Made by a program: the position numbers and the translations under genes. Source: Antennarius striatus (lineage: Eukaryota > Chordata > Actinopteri > Lophiiformes > Antennariidae). Taken from it: a stretch of 64,000 nt of DNA. The notes under the pieces were generated by a model that worked only from the letters and a program-made list of their open reading frames with translations, had not been told where the DNA came from and did no database searches. Every line of letters begins with the position of its first letter. The stretch's first letter is position 1. Positions 25,559 through 37,752 of this stretch are shown piece by piece. The stretch spans positions 8,173,491 to 8,237,490 of the forward strand of contig NC_090792.1 of the NCBI RefSeq assembly GCF_040054535.1, given 5' to 3'.

Positions 25559-26771
25559 TTTATTTCTTTGGTATTTTTTTACACTAGTTACATATTAACA
25601 TGTTTTACAATGGTCTGTCTCCATAGGATTATTTTTCCAATATTTGGCACATACAACTTTGGAAATAAAGATTTGTTAATATTCTCTGCAATGGTGTAGT
25701 ATGAGGGTATTTGCGAATCTTCAAGGGTGTAGGTGAGCTAATGTTGTAGCCTTATTTTTTTTTTTAGTTGATGTCACTCCTGTGATGAAATCCCTGAGCA
25801 ACAAAACATCAACGCCAACATGAAGGCACTCTTTCTGATTTTGATTGTTGCCACACACACACTGTTGTTTCTGTGAAATGATACCAACTGTTTTTAATCC
25901 ACAGGAATCCTAACTTGACAAATATTTCGAACTGGTCCGAAGTCTTGGTACTGAATCAACATCCAGTCCTTTGAAGACTGCAGCAGCTGTGAAACATATG
26001 TACTGTACACTATTACATTCATATACCACCAAAGTGCAGACAAAAGTGCTCATATACAGAGTGTTGCATCACAAACAAGGTTAAAAGGCAAAAACATGCA
26101 ATGGACAATTTATAGCCTATGTAAAGATTTGATTAAGGTCATTCAATAATAAAGAACTTTCAGTCGGTAAAGCACCAGTGTGGAGACATTTACAGAAATT
26201 CCTAGATATACTCCTTATTCAGGGGAATGTGATAAGTAAGTTCCACACATGAACGTCTTTGGTGAGTTTTCACTGTGAAAGTTGTTACATCCAACTTTTT
26301 GTCTTAAAAGATTAAAGATAACATCCAATAAACCGTCTACTTTTACTGTCTGAAGTCACTTCAGATTGGTGAGAGTGCAGCCTTGGTCCATAAGTACAGG
26401 ATATAAAAATGCATCCAAGATAATAAAAAAAAAATCGCCTGTGGAGCAGATGGTAACAAATTGATCATCACAGAATACTTTGTATCTCTTCACTTCTACA
26501 TAGTCTGAGAACTTTTCATGAAGCTCATGACAAAAGACAAATCCGTAGGAAGTTCAACCCATTCACTGCAGCAGATTGTGTCTTGAAGGTGAATTCTCCT
26601 CCACATAATTTCTAATAATTGTAAATTGTGACTTTAAACTTTTTCTTCCATTAACACAAGAGCATTGGTTATTGCAGTTAATCTAAATAAAGTATGGGTT
26701 TTGTATTCATGGAGCCCTCATGATAAGTGTGTATTCTCCTTATATGACAGACAGTCCCAGCAGACCAGCAG
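25559..26771 (-). other. Probable 3' UTR of the cytospin-like gene
   Basis: No coding frame follows the stop at 26772. TTTATT at 25559-25564 (AATAAA on the transcribed strand) would end a 3' UTR of about 1.2 kb. Another AATAAA is near 25138-25143. The end point is inferred from the hexamers only. Confidence 0.35.
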
Positions 26772-27223
26772 TCACATCTCAAAGTGACGGTAGATACTCT
26801 CCACGTAGCTCAGAACCCTTTGCCAGTCAGGACCACCTGTTCTCAGCATCTCATCTATAGTCTGTGGGAAGATTTCACACAATTTAAGAAGCTCAAACTC
26901 AACCAGGCATTCATGACCGAAAACTAAAATGTTTGTGTTATTTGTAAAAGACACCACGACTTACCAGAGTTTGCGAAATCCGAACAGACTCGCCTGTTTT
27001 AAATGCCAGATTGAGATTCTCCCTCTGCAAAGACAAGTTAATTTGATGCTGTGAACACCATAAATCACTTGGTGTGACTCATTAATCCACCAGGAACACT
27101 TCCCACCTTATTCTCTGGCGTTAGAGCGCTGAAAGGGATGTGTGAAGGGAGGTAGGTGTGGTAGACGGCACAGAAGGCCAGACCATCGGCCCAGCTGCTG
27201 CTGAAGTTGGTGATGTCAATATT
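26772..27223 (-). CDS. Cytospin-like gene, last three exons encoding the CH domain
   Basis: Exon 27107-27223 encodes [20 protein letters not shown] through SALTPENK. Exon 26965-27024 encodes [20 protein letters not shown]. Exon 26772-26861 encodes [20 protein letters not shown] to the stop. All three are phase 0 on both sides, so they are symmetric and could be skipped without a frame change. This is the best-conserved part of the gene. Confidence 0.93.
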
Positions 27224-29273
27224 CTGCGTGAAGACAAAATGGTAACCATGAGAAAGTAATTTGCAAATTTTTTTTAAAAAATTCTGATGACACGTAACTA
27301 TTTGAAGCAAGCATTGTTCACAGACAAGATTACAATTAGCTGCTTCATTTAAAGGACTCTAATTATAGGGACTGGAGCGCAACCATAGGTGGTTTGAGCC
27401 TCTTAAATTGCTATCCCCCCTGAAAAATGACAACAAAAGAGGACATTTCTACCTTTCCAATGATGACAATAACATGTTTTTAATCCAAATAAAATACATG
27501 TCTGATTTCTCAAAAATGTGCAGTGCCACCCTGACAGACAAAAACTCAACCCTGATGAGCAAATAGAACTACCAATACTAGAAATGGGCCAAACATCTCA
27601 AAAGAAAGCAGTCATTCTGATTGGTGGCAGTTCTGCTTATGGGACTGTTAATATTTGAGTTAAAAAGTGATGTTTTAGTGGTGTTGTGTTAATGTTTTAA
27701 GTGTGGTGTGTGGGTTTCTAGCTTTATGTTGTTGGAACAGTGTTAAGTTTATCAGTAATGTAGCCAACATGACTGAGACCCCTGGTGTGTTTAGTTTAGT
27801 CGTCTGGCTGGTGTTGTCTAGTCTCGAGCAGTGTATCAGACACAGGTGTCAAAATCTAAGTTCTCTGCTAGCTGTTCCCTGTTTTCTGTATTAAATGAGT
27901 CAATTTAAGAATCCAAAATCCACTATAGTGGGTGGCAGTGGTCCACATCTACATGCAGTGTGCCATTGCCTCAAATTTTTAGAACATGTGCAGGAAATGC
28001 AAGTTGATAAGATGAGATAAGAGTGAAGCAATACATAAAGACTATCATGAAATTTTTTGTAGAAGGCTATGTCTTGGTTGGAATATTGTCTCAGGTTCAT
28101 GGAAGTGTGTTGTACAACTGTTACTGTTTGCACGGTTTTCATCTTCATCACTTTCAAATGATACCATTTTTGTTAAGTAACTTCAGAATGGAAGAGCCAT
28201 GGCCATGAATCTTTTGTGACTTCCTGAATGCCTCTCTACTTTTTGTCACAAGTCTGCATTTACAGATAACATGGTTCACAGTGAATCTGTGGAAATGGTT
28301 TTATAACCAGGGCTTTGAACCGGTTCATGGAACGAAAACAAAAACTGGAAACTTGGTATTTTGGCAGGAACGAAAATTAAAATGTTATATTTTCTAATGA
28401 TCCGCAATAGAAAATAATTGTAAACCGGTTAATATCAGGTTGTTGTTTTTTTTTCATTCTTGAAAAAAATATTTGACCTGATGCTTCACTTCCTGTCATT
28501 CACTGGACACGGGATGAGAGCAGAGAGAAGTAGCGGCCAAGAAAACAGGTAAACACTGCATTAGGTCAATCTTAAAAATGTAGGATTGAGACATGAACTC
28601 ATTGGCTGCAGTGATTTTCAGAGCAGTGTGTCCCCGTACTGTCAGCGTTTTGTAGCAATATTGAGCTATGGGAGAAGCACAATGAAGATCTGTTGTTCAG
28701 CAATAAATGACATGGTGGAACTTATTCTTGTCTTATTTCATGTAGTGTCTAAGTAGGAGGCATAAGCCTTAACTACAGTGATATAACTGTCATAAAGCAG
28801 TGATGTAGTGCTGTGGTATTTTTTACTGTAGGGCAGGGACATTCAAAATATACACCGACATTATTTTTTAAATATGTTTTTATTTCTTTATTTTTTTATA
28901 AATCTGTGCTAAATCCTTGCAGTCCTCATCTTCGGTCTGCATTGAATATCTCGGTAGTTTCTCTACCGCTGACCGTCTGGTTTCCGGGTGTCTTTCCGGT
29001 AATGATGCCGGCTTTAGCGAAACATCGGACAAAAGTCGAAGCAGATCCGTTAGTCCAGGATCCGCAATCCACCACATATTGTGGGGGTGTAACTCGCTCA
29101 GCACTGGCCCCAGTCCTGGTAAACGTGTTTCCCATCACTCCCTCGACACACGCAGCTTAACTTTAAGGCTCTGTTTACACCGATGTCCAGCGGTTGGAGT
29201 TCTTTCGTTGATCCTCCAGGATGAAGACAAGCTCCGAATTCAGCCGCTTGACGTGTTTTTGACAGAAGAGGTG

Positions 29274-29338
<65 letters not shown>

Positions 29339-32300
29339 GCATGGAGTCACAGATCAAGAGAGATGGCAAAGCGTGAAAAAAGCTCCCCGGTCTCTTTACG
29401 TGAACCGGAACAACCGGAACTGATGCCCTGGAGTTTACATATTGTGTTGTGAGCGTGTCTCTTCGCTGACGTCATTGTCGGGGGTCTTCAGCCAATCAGA
29501 TGTGGTTAACATCATACCTGCGGTACAGTACCGGTATATACCCTATACCGGTACCTACCGGAGGTGTGCCGGACGTAGCCTCGCGTCATATTCTCTAATT
29601 GGTCCATCGCTCCCAGCGTACGTAGTGACGTAATACGTCCTATGTCGATGGACAATGGCCGATCTGGCGGATCGCTGACTGAAGTCATACAAAAACATTT
29701 TTACAAATTTTGGAACTCAGTGTACACATAAGACGCTTAATGTTAAAAGGCGCAGCGCTGCTTTTTGAGAAATTTTAAGGCTTTTAAGCGCGTCTTCTTC
29801 TTCTTTTCCTTTCGGCTTTTCCCTTCAGGGGTCGCCACAGCGAATCAATTTCCTCCATCTAGCTCTGTCCTTTGAATCCTCTTCTCTCACACCAACTACC
29901 TTCATGTCTTCCCTCATTACATCCATAAACCTCCTCTTTGGTCTTCCTCTAGGCCTCCTGCCTGGCAGTTCAAAACTCAGCATCCTTCTACCAATATATT
30001 CACTATCTCTCCTCTGGACATGTCCAAACCATCTCAGTCTGGCCTCTCTGACTTTATCTCCAAGACCTCTAACATGTGCTGTCCCTCTGATGTACTCATT
30101 CCTGATCCTATCCTTCCTGGTCACTCCCAGAGAGAACCTCAGCATCTTCATCTCTGCTACCTCCAGCTCTGTCTCCTGTCTTTTCTTCAGTGACACTGTC
30201 TCTAGACCAAACAACATCGCTGGTCTCACCACAGTTTTGTACACCTTTCCCTTCATTTTAGCTGAAACTCTTCTATCACATATCACACCTGACACTTTCC
30301 TCCATCCGTTCCATCCTGCCTGGACACGCTTCTTCACCTCTTTTCCACACTCTCCATTGCTCTGGACTGTTGAGCCTAAGTACTTAAAATCCTCCACCTT
30401 CTTGATCTCTTCTCCCTCTAACCTCACTATTCCACTTGGGTCCCTCTCATTCACACACATGTACTCTGTCGTACTGCGGCTAACCTTCATTCCTCTCCTT
30501 TCCAGGACAAACCTCCACTTCTCTAGCTTCTCCTCCACCTGTTCCCTGCTCTCGCTACAGATCACAATGTCATCTGCAAACATCATAGTCCATGGAGATT
30601 CCTGTCTAACCTCGTCTGTCAGCCTGTCCATCACCATAGCAAACAAGAAGGGGCTCAGAGCTGATCCCTGATGCAGTCCCACCTCCACCTTGAACTCCTC
30701 TGTCACACCTACAGCACACCTCACCACTGTCTTACAGTCTTCATACATGTCCTGCACCGTTCTAACATACCTCTCTGCCACTCCAGACTTCCTCATACAA
30801 TACCACAGTTCCTCTCTGGGCACCCTGTCATAAGCTTTCTCCAGATCTACAAAAACACAATGCAGCTCCCTCTGGCCTTCTCTGTACTTCTCTATCAACA
30901 TCCTCAAAGCAAATACTGCATCTGTAGTACTCTTTTTTGGCATGAAACCATACTGCTGCTCACAAATGTTCACTTCTGCCCTTAGTCTAGCTTCCACTAC
31001 TCTCTCCCATAACTTCATTGTATGGCTCATCAGCTTTATTCCTCTGTAGTTGCCACAACTCTGCACATCTCCCTTGTTCTTAAAAATGGGCACCAGCACA
31101 CTTCTCCTCCATTCCTCAGGCATCTTCTCACTATCTAAGATCCTGTTGAACAACCCAGTCAGAAACTCTACCGCCACCTCTCCTAGACCCTTCCATACCT
31201 CTACAGGTATATCATCAGGACCGACTGCCTTTCCACTCTTCATCCTCTTCAATGCCCTCCTCACTTCATCCTGACTAATCTTTGCTACATCCTGGTCCAC
31301 AACAGTCACCTCTTCTAGTCTTTGTTCCCTCTCATTTTCCACGTTCATCAACTCTTCAAAGTACTCTTTCCATCTTCCCATCACACTACTGGCACCTGTC
31401 AATAGACTTCCATCCCTATCCTTAATCACCCTAACCTGCTGCACGTCCTTCCCATCTCTATCTCTCTGTCTTGCCAACCGGTATAGATCAGTCTCTCCCT
31501 CCTTACTGTCCAACCTAGCATACAAGTCATCATAAGCTTCTTGTTTGGCCTTTGCTACCTCTACCTTCACCTTACGCTGCATCTCCCTGTACTCCTGTCT
31601 ACTCTCCTCAGTCCTCTCAGTGTCCCACTTCCTCTTGGCTAACCTCTTTCTCTGTATACACTCCTGTACCTCCTCATTCCACCACCAAGTCTCCTTATCT
31701 ACTTTCCTGTGATCACATTAGCTGTAGTTGTCCAGTCATCTGGAAGCACCTCCTGACCATCCAGAGCCTGTCTTAACTCCTTCCTAAAAGTCATGCAACA
31801 CTCTTCCTTTTTCAGCTTCCACCATTTCGTCTTCTGCTCTGCCTTTGCCCTCTTCATCTTCCTCACCACCAGAGTCATCCTACACACCACCATCCTATGC
31901 TGTTTGGCTACACTCTCACCTACCACTACTTTGCAGTCACTGATCTCTTTCAGGTTACACCGTCTACACAAGATGTAGTCTACCTGTGTGCTCCTACCGC
32001 CACTCTTATAGGTCACCCTATGTTCCTGCCTCTTCTGGAAGAAAGTATTCACTACAGCCATTTCCATCCTTTTTGCAAAGTCAACTACCATCTGTCCTTC
32101 TGCGTTCCTCTCCTGGATACCAAACCTGCCCATCACCTCCTCATCACCTCTGTTTCCTGCACCAACATGTCCATTGAAGTCTGCTCCAATGACAACTCTC
32201 TCACTTCTAGGCATGCTCTGCATCACTTCATCAAAGTCCGACCAGAATTTCTCCTTCTCCTCCAGCTCACATCCTACCTGTGGAGCATACCCGCTAACAA

Positions 32301-33483
32301 CATTGAACATCACACCTTCTATTTCTAGCTTCAGACTCATCACTCTATCTGACACTCTTTTTACCTCCAGGACATTCCTAACAAACTCCTCCTTCAAGAT
32401 AACTCCTACTCCATTTCTCTTCCCATCTACACCATGATAGAACAACTTGAACCCTGCTCCTAAACTTCTAGCCTTGCTACCTTTCCACCTGGTCTCCTGG
32501 ACACACAGTATGTCTACCTTCCTCCTCTGCATCATGTCAACCAACTCTCTACCTTTTCCTGTCATAGTTCCAACATTCAACGTCCCTACTCTCAGTCCTA
32601 TACTCTTGGTGTTCCTCTTCTCTTTCTTCGTGCGAACGCACTTTCCTCCTCTCCTTCTTCGACCAACAGTAATCCAATTTCCACCGGCGCCCTGTAGGTC
32701 AACAGCGCCGATGGCGGTCGTTGTTAACCCGGGCCTCGACCGATCCGGTATGGAAGTCATAGGTTTGATTCGCATGTTTGATTTGGCAAAAGTTTTACGC
32801 CGGATGCCCTTCCTGACGCAACCCTCTGTATTTATCCGGGCTTGGGACCGGCACAATAATGTCTTATGTCTTGCGTCTTATGGTGCGCAAAATACAGCAC
32901 CTACATATTTATATTTACAAGGAACGTTATTAACCGGTTCAGGAACTTTATTTTTTTGTTCTAACCGGTTCAGGAACGTCAGTTTATGGGTGGAATGCAA
33001 AATCGGAAACGTTATAATTCCGTTTCTGTTCGGAACGAACCGATTGGCAAAAAATTCTGGTTCAAAGCCCTGTTTATAACCCATCCCAGACTGATGTATT
33101 TTGACTAAAATTAAGTACCCTCCCCATCTCCTTTAGTAGCTCGTCGGTCTTTGTCACAAGCACCATGACATTTTGTTGCAATGAATAAAGACACAAACCA
33201 GATCCAACAGGTCTTCTTATGAGACTGATGCTTTTAGTAGCCAGGCTATCAACTGCTAACTCGAATCATCAACACAAAGAAAGCAATCCAGGAAACAACA
33301 TTATAAGAAAAGTAAACCATATCCAGGATTACCTTGTAACCTTGTGTTCGGTTCTGACACCAGCGGAGCAGTGAGTTTCTCTTTGAACCGCCATGGCGAC
33401 GCAGCAGCAGGTTAAAACCATCCTGGGGCCTGAAAACGGCATGTAAACTGCTGAGGACTTCAAAGACTTGTGACTTCATCAGA

Positions 33484-33557
<74 letters not shown>

Positions 33558-36500
33558 ATGTGTGTGTGTGTGTAACTCACTTCGTGGGAGGAAGCTCAGT
33601 GAGGGCAGCATTATACTTGTTAAGAGACTCCTCACGTTTTCCTGGAAAGAATAGGAGCCTTTCTTCATATCCAAACATACTGTTATTATGAACTAGAGGT
33701 TTCATGGTGGTATGAAAAACATCTATCTGTCCATTTACACTTGATATTTAGACGAGTATGAAGATAACTGAATAACTTTAGAATGGATTTTATAAACCAC
33801 ATTTATTAGGTTGCAATCACTTTATCCCTTTAAATTTGGATTTGTATCACCGGATTTGTTTGTTTTTTTGTCTGTACTCACATCATATCATCTAGGTACA
33901 TGATGTAATACAGACATTCACTCCATGAAGTAAAGAACGAGTTAGCGACCAAAGTACAGACTTAAAAAACATTTGGACTTTCCATTGTTCATGCTTTTTC
34001 AGGCTCTGTTTTGGTCTCCACACCCAGAGTAAAGACTCTAAAGCAGCTAAATGCTGCTGTTGGTTAACTGGGTAGTAGGTACGGTAGGGGGCCGTTGGTT
34101 TACTTGAGCTGTGAGACTGAAATCAGCTACACACTGGAGTGGTTAAAGTGAATTGAGAGACATTTTGAGTCATTTACACAAAAAGGGAATACACTAAAAC
34201 ACTTATCTGGATAATTATCATGTGTTTGAATCATTTGAATGACTGCTAATAGGACAATGATAGATGACAAGTTGAAGCCCTATAGCCCCAAGGCTTTACG
34301 AACACACTCACAAACCTGTGTCCACGTTTGATCTGCTGTCTTGCCTGTCAAGGCTTCTTCGGCTTCTCAATTGTTCAAAGTTCTTAAAAAGAAAAAAGAA
34401 AAACAGGGTTGATTCAAGTTAGGTCAAAGTTACTACATGAGCAAAAAAACATTTTGAATGTCTATTCCCATCGTAAAACCCAAACTCATCCTATAGGTGA
34501 TATATCTTACGTTTGTAGGTCCAACTCTTAAGGTAACATTAGATTGGGAAGTTCCATTCTGAATGGTGGGGGACTCTGAGGAAGCAGGTAATCTAGACAG
34601 GCTTCTGTAATATTACAAAACATAGTTAGAACCTCATAAAACAAAACCGGCTGTTTTGGAGGTAATTTTCCCAAACAGCTGTTTCACTTTGCCCCAGATA
34701 TAAACATGTGGTTTAAATCATCCTCAGTTGGTCCTGTGGATAGAGTGCAACACAAAATTAACCACCTGATTGGTATCTGTCACATATCTCACCTTGATCT
34801 CTCTGTGACTACTGTGTGTTGTGTCTCGCTGCATCGCACCTCATGTCCACTCCTTTGTTCATTGGTCATATTTCTTAGGCAACGCTTCATCGTACTTTTA
34901 CAGTCTGTTCTTTCCTCTTCGCTCGTAACATTCTTAGCCAATTCATTCTGACTCCTACTCTCCATCCCTTGTCGCCCCAGCCGGTACACTACCCTCTCTC
35001 TGCCTCTATGTATCACCTCTTTTAAATCAGGGGTGACTGGTTCTCTATTGGGCCGTTCTGGTTCTCGACATGGAGCTGGGGTTTCAGGTTCAGCTTGAGC
35101 ATGGGCAAGAGTAGCCAGTCTCTTCCTGCTCTCTGTTAACTCCCCCCTCAGGACCTTCAGTTGCATATCAGTCTCCTTCTGCCTCTGCTGAGCTGCAGCC
35201 AACTCCCCCTCAACATCATTGTGTGCCTTTTGAAGGGCACTCAGGTCTTCTTCTGCCTCAGCTCTAAGGCGATCTGCAACTGACACCGCCACCTGCAGGT
35301 CGGCTTGGAACTGCAGCCATTCCCCACGCTCCGTCTGCAAGAGAAACACAACAGTTTTTTATGTGTGTGAAGAAGGAAATGTCCTATCAACTGTTTTATG
35401 ATGGCTCGTATAAACACAGGCTGATAATTGTTGTGCTGTTCCTTCTGTTAAAGACTGGTAGACATGAGCATAGACTTACATCAGATCCTGTAAACTTTCA
35501 GTGTACATGAAATCCTATAAATACCACTTAGTGCTATATTCACTTTTCAATAAAAAGTCAATAATATGATATCAAAAGTTTTCATACTGTTCACTATAAT
35601 TTTCTCTGATTTTGATGCTAAATGTCAAGTTATATCATGATCATTCATCATGGGCTGATAGCATGGCTAACAAAATCCAATGCTAAACACTCATTCAGCA
35701 CAATTTTCCAACCCAGTTACCTCAAAGTCTTAATAAATAAAACTAGCAGCTTGCCTTTTCATCGTGTATAAACAGGCGATTCATGCTGCTGCCCTTTTAC
35801 AAGCATTCATCTGCCGCTAATCGTTTTCTAGAGTACATAATCACAAAGCAGAAAGTGAATTTCAATTGCTGAAATATTTCCAAATTTGGATTGTGACTGG
35901 ATATATGACTATAGCAGTCCCCTCAGCAGAAATTACTATCATCAAGGGAACAATCAAATATCCATGTGGCGTTTATCACAAAAGTACTAGTTGGACTGAG
36001 GTGTGCAGCAGGCCTCAGCAAGTACAGCCTCGACTCTATCGAGGCCTGACTGAATCAGAGCAGCTTTGCTCACGATATGTAAAGTGAGAGAGAAGTGAGA
36101 ATGTGTGCTCAGAAAATTCACCCCTGACAAGTTTGAACACAAATAAAATCACACTCAGACAACAGTTTAGGAGTATTGGGAAATATCCTTTGACATTTAC
36201 ACAACACTTACTTAGTTTTATATCAAAATGTTCCAATTTTACTATTTAACAGTATTACTGTTTCAGACATGCAGAAACATGGCCTTGGATAGGAAAAACT
36301 TCATTCAGAGCCAATGAACCCAGATGGTAAATGATATCAGAACATTAAAAATACCTTAAATAACGATCACCGTAAAAGAAGAAATAATGAGAAAGAAGAA
36401 AAAGCAGAGGAAAGATAATAAAGGTAGGTGAAATCATGGACACACTCACTGCTGCCTGTGAAGCAATGTAGGCTAGGGAGATGTCAGGGAGAGGGAGAGG

Positions 36501-36614
36501 AGGGGTAATAAGATGAAGAATGGATGGATGGAAATGTGGAAGAGAAGGAGGAGGCCATATCTGAGCCAAGCTCCTTCATCTGACCGGTGACTCAAGACCA
36601 CAGCTGGACGTGAT

Positions 36615-36707
<93 letters not shown>

Positions 36708-37709
36708 CATATTCCCCTCTCCTCTCCCACACTCACCTCTATTATTTTACCTCACAGCCAAGCCACTACATTAGATTTTATCGAACACATCTACAACTTC
36801 AGGTTAAACTGGTGCACGTTCTTCCTGGCAACATTTGTAAAATATATAATGGCATGTCAGGATAGATTCCATAATATGCAGCACTCTAACTTTTGCTTGG
36901 ATCTCTTCAGAGACGCTGTTATCTGAGCGTGGACACTCCAACTGGAGCGTGTCTGTTTAAGGAAACAGGAAGGGGCGCTCCTCGGTCACACTGAGATAAG
37001 GGTGTGGACTGTCAGCCTCAAGACGCACACGCTAACACTCACACAATCCCTCAAGAACTGACCTAGTGCCCCACTGCAAGACCAGATGTGGTATTCAGTA
37101 TTCACAAAACCACCTGAACTACTCACACTAAAGAACTCCACTTGTGCTGTACTCCTCTATAGTTTTGATGCACATCCGAGCTCCTGACAACTTCTGGAAA
37201 GAGTACTCTGTGTGTGTGTGTGTGTGTGCGTGCGTGCGTGTGTGTGAACGTTCCAAACATCTGTCCCTAGTCCACCTCCACGCCCAGTCTCTCTAATACA
37301 TACTTGGGGAAACATCCCAAGTTCAGAATGTTTCTTCTCTCCGGCTTTCCACAACCTCTGTGTGCATTCAAAATGTGGTTGAATACAGAATCACACACAT
37401 CACGGGACATTTAATCCCCACTTCAGCAGTCATACACAGAAAACTGTCAAATTACCCCTGACTGGCACATGAAAGTGACTGCAACCACATATTTAACTGC
37501 ATAACGGCACAACTAAAGTGTCCAGAGTCACTGACATTTGCTGCACATTCAACACATTGTGTACACAAATTCCCTGCTCCCCTCTTTCTTCAAGTCTGGG
37601 ATGGTAGAGCAAAGGAAACACAGGAAGGCTGGAGATCATTTCTGGAAATCTCCGGCAGCCTTCACCTGGAAATGATTCCAATCCATGGCACTGAGATCGG
37701 ATAAGTCCT

Positions 37710-37752
<43 letters not shown>

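Larger units (their letters stand above)
29791..32872 (-). mobile_element. Nearly full-length RTE-clade LINE
   Basis: The 3' end is an AAGAAGAAG tail at 29791-29805; the 5' end, near 32872, begins with a GGGTTGCGTCAGGAAGGGCA block typical of fish RTE elements. A possible short target duplication GCGTCTT flanks it (29790-29796, 32873-32879). It encodes an APE-type endonuclease followed by RT in about 3.08 kb, the usual RTE size. I saw only one frame break, so it is young. It splits the pogo-like remnant and is thus the innermost element of the nest. It may be the fish Expander type, but the subfamily is not certain. Confidence 0.9.
28808..32903 (-). mobile_element. Pogo/Tigger-like transposon remnant inside the hAT element
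   Basis: The right end on the plus strand, GCGTCTTATGGTGCGCAAAA then TACAGCACC, resembles the 'gcgccttatagtgcgaaaaatac' ends of abundant fish pogo-like elements. Its reverse complement partly matches the left stretch TGCTGTGGTATTTTTTACTG (28808). Between them a minus-strand frame (28926-29138) contains [13 protein letters not shown], similar to the C-terminal part of pogo transposases. A 66-bp GT tract (29271-29336) and the RTE element interrupt it. Ends are not exact, so the assignment is tentative. Confidence 0.45.
28308..33072. mobile_element. hAT-superfamily DNA transposon with 8-bp target duplication, carrying nested elements
   Basis: The left end is CAGGGCTTTGAACCGGTTC (28308) and the right end reads GGTTCAAAGCCCTG (33059-33072), an inverted match of 14 bp. 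Both are flanked by the identical 8-mer TTTATAAC (28300-28307 and 33073-33080). An 8-bp duplication plus a CAG...CTG end is diagnostic for hAT. ACCGGTT motifs recur near both ends (28316, 28434, 32935, 32966). Removing the nested LINE leaves about 1.7 kb with no hAT transposase, so it is non-autonomous. It lies in the 6.1-kb intron of the cytospin-like gene. Confidence 0.93.

Noticed and set aside
29904..30671. 255-aa plus-strand frame (and others at 32.4-33.1 kb and 61.4-62.2 kb)
   Set aside because: Antisense shadows of the RTE reverse transcriptase and endonuclease.
33990..34145. Possible dispersed repeat (TCTAAAGCAGCTAAATGCTG context)
   Set aside because: It feels familiar from fish genomes but no ends, tail or coding motif could be found, so it is not listed.
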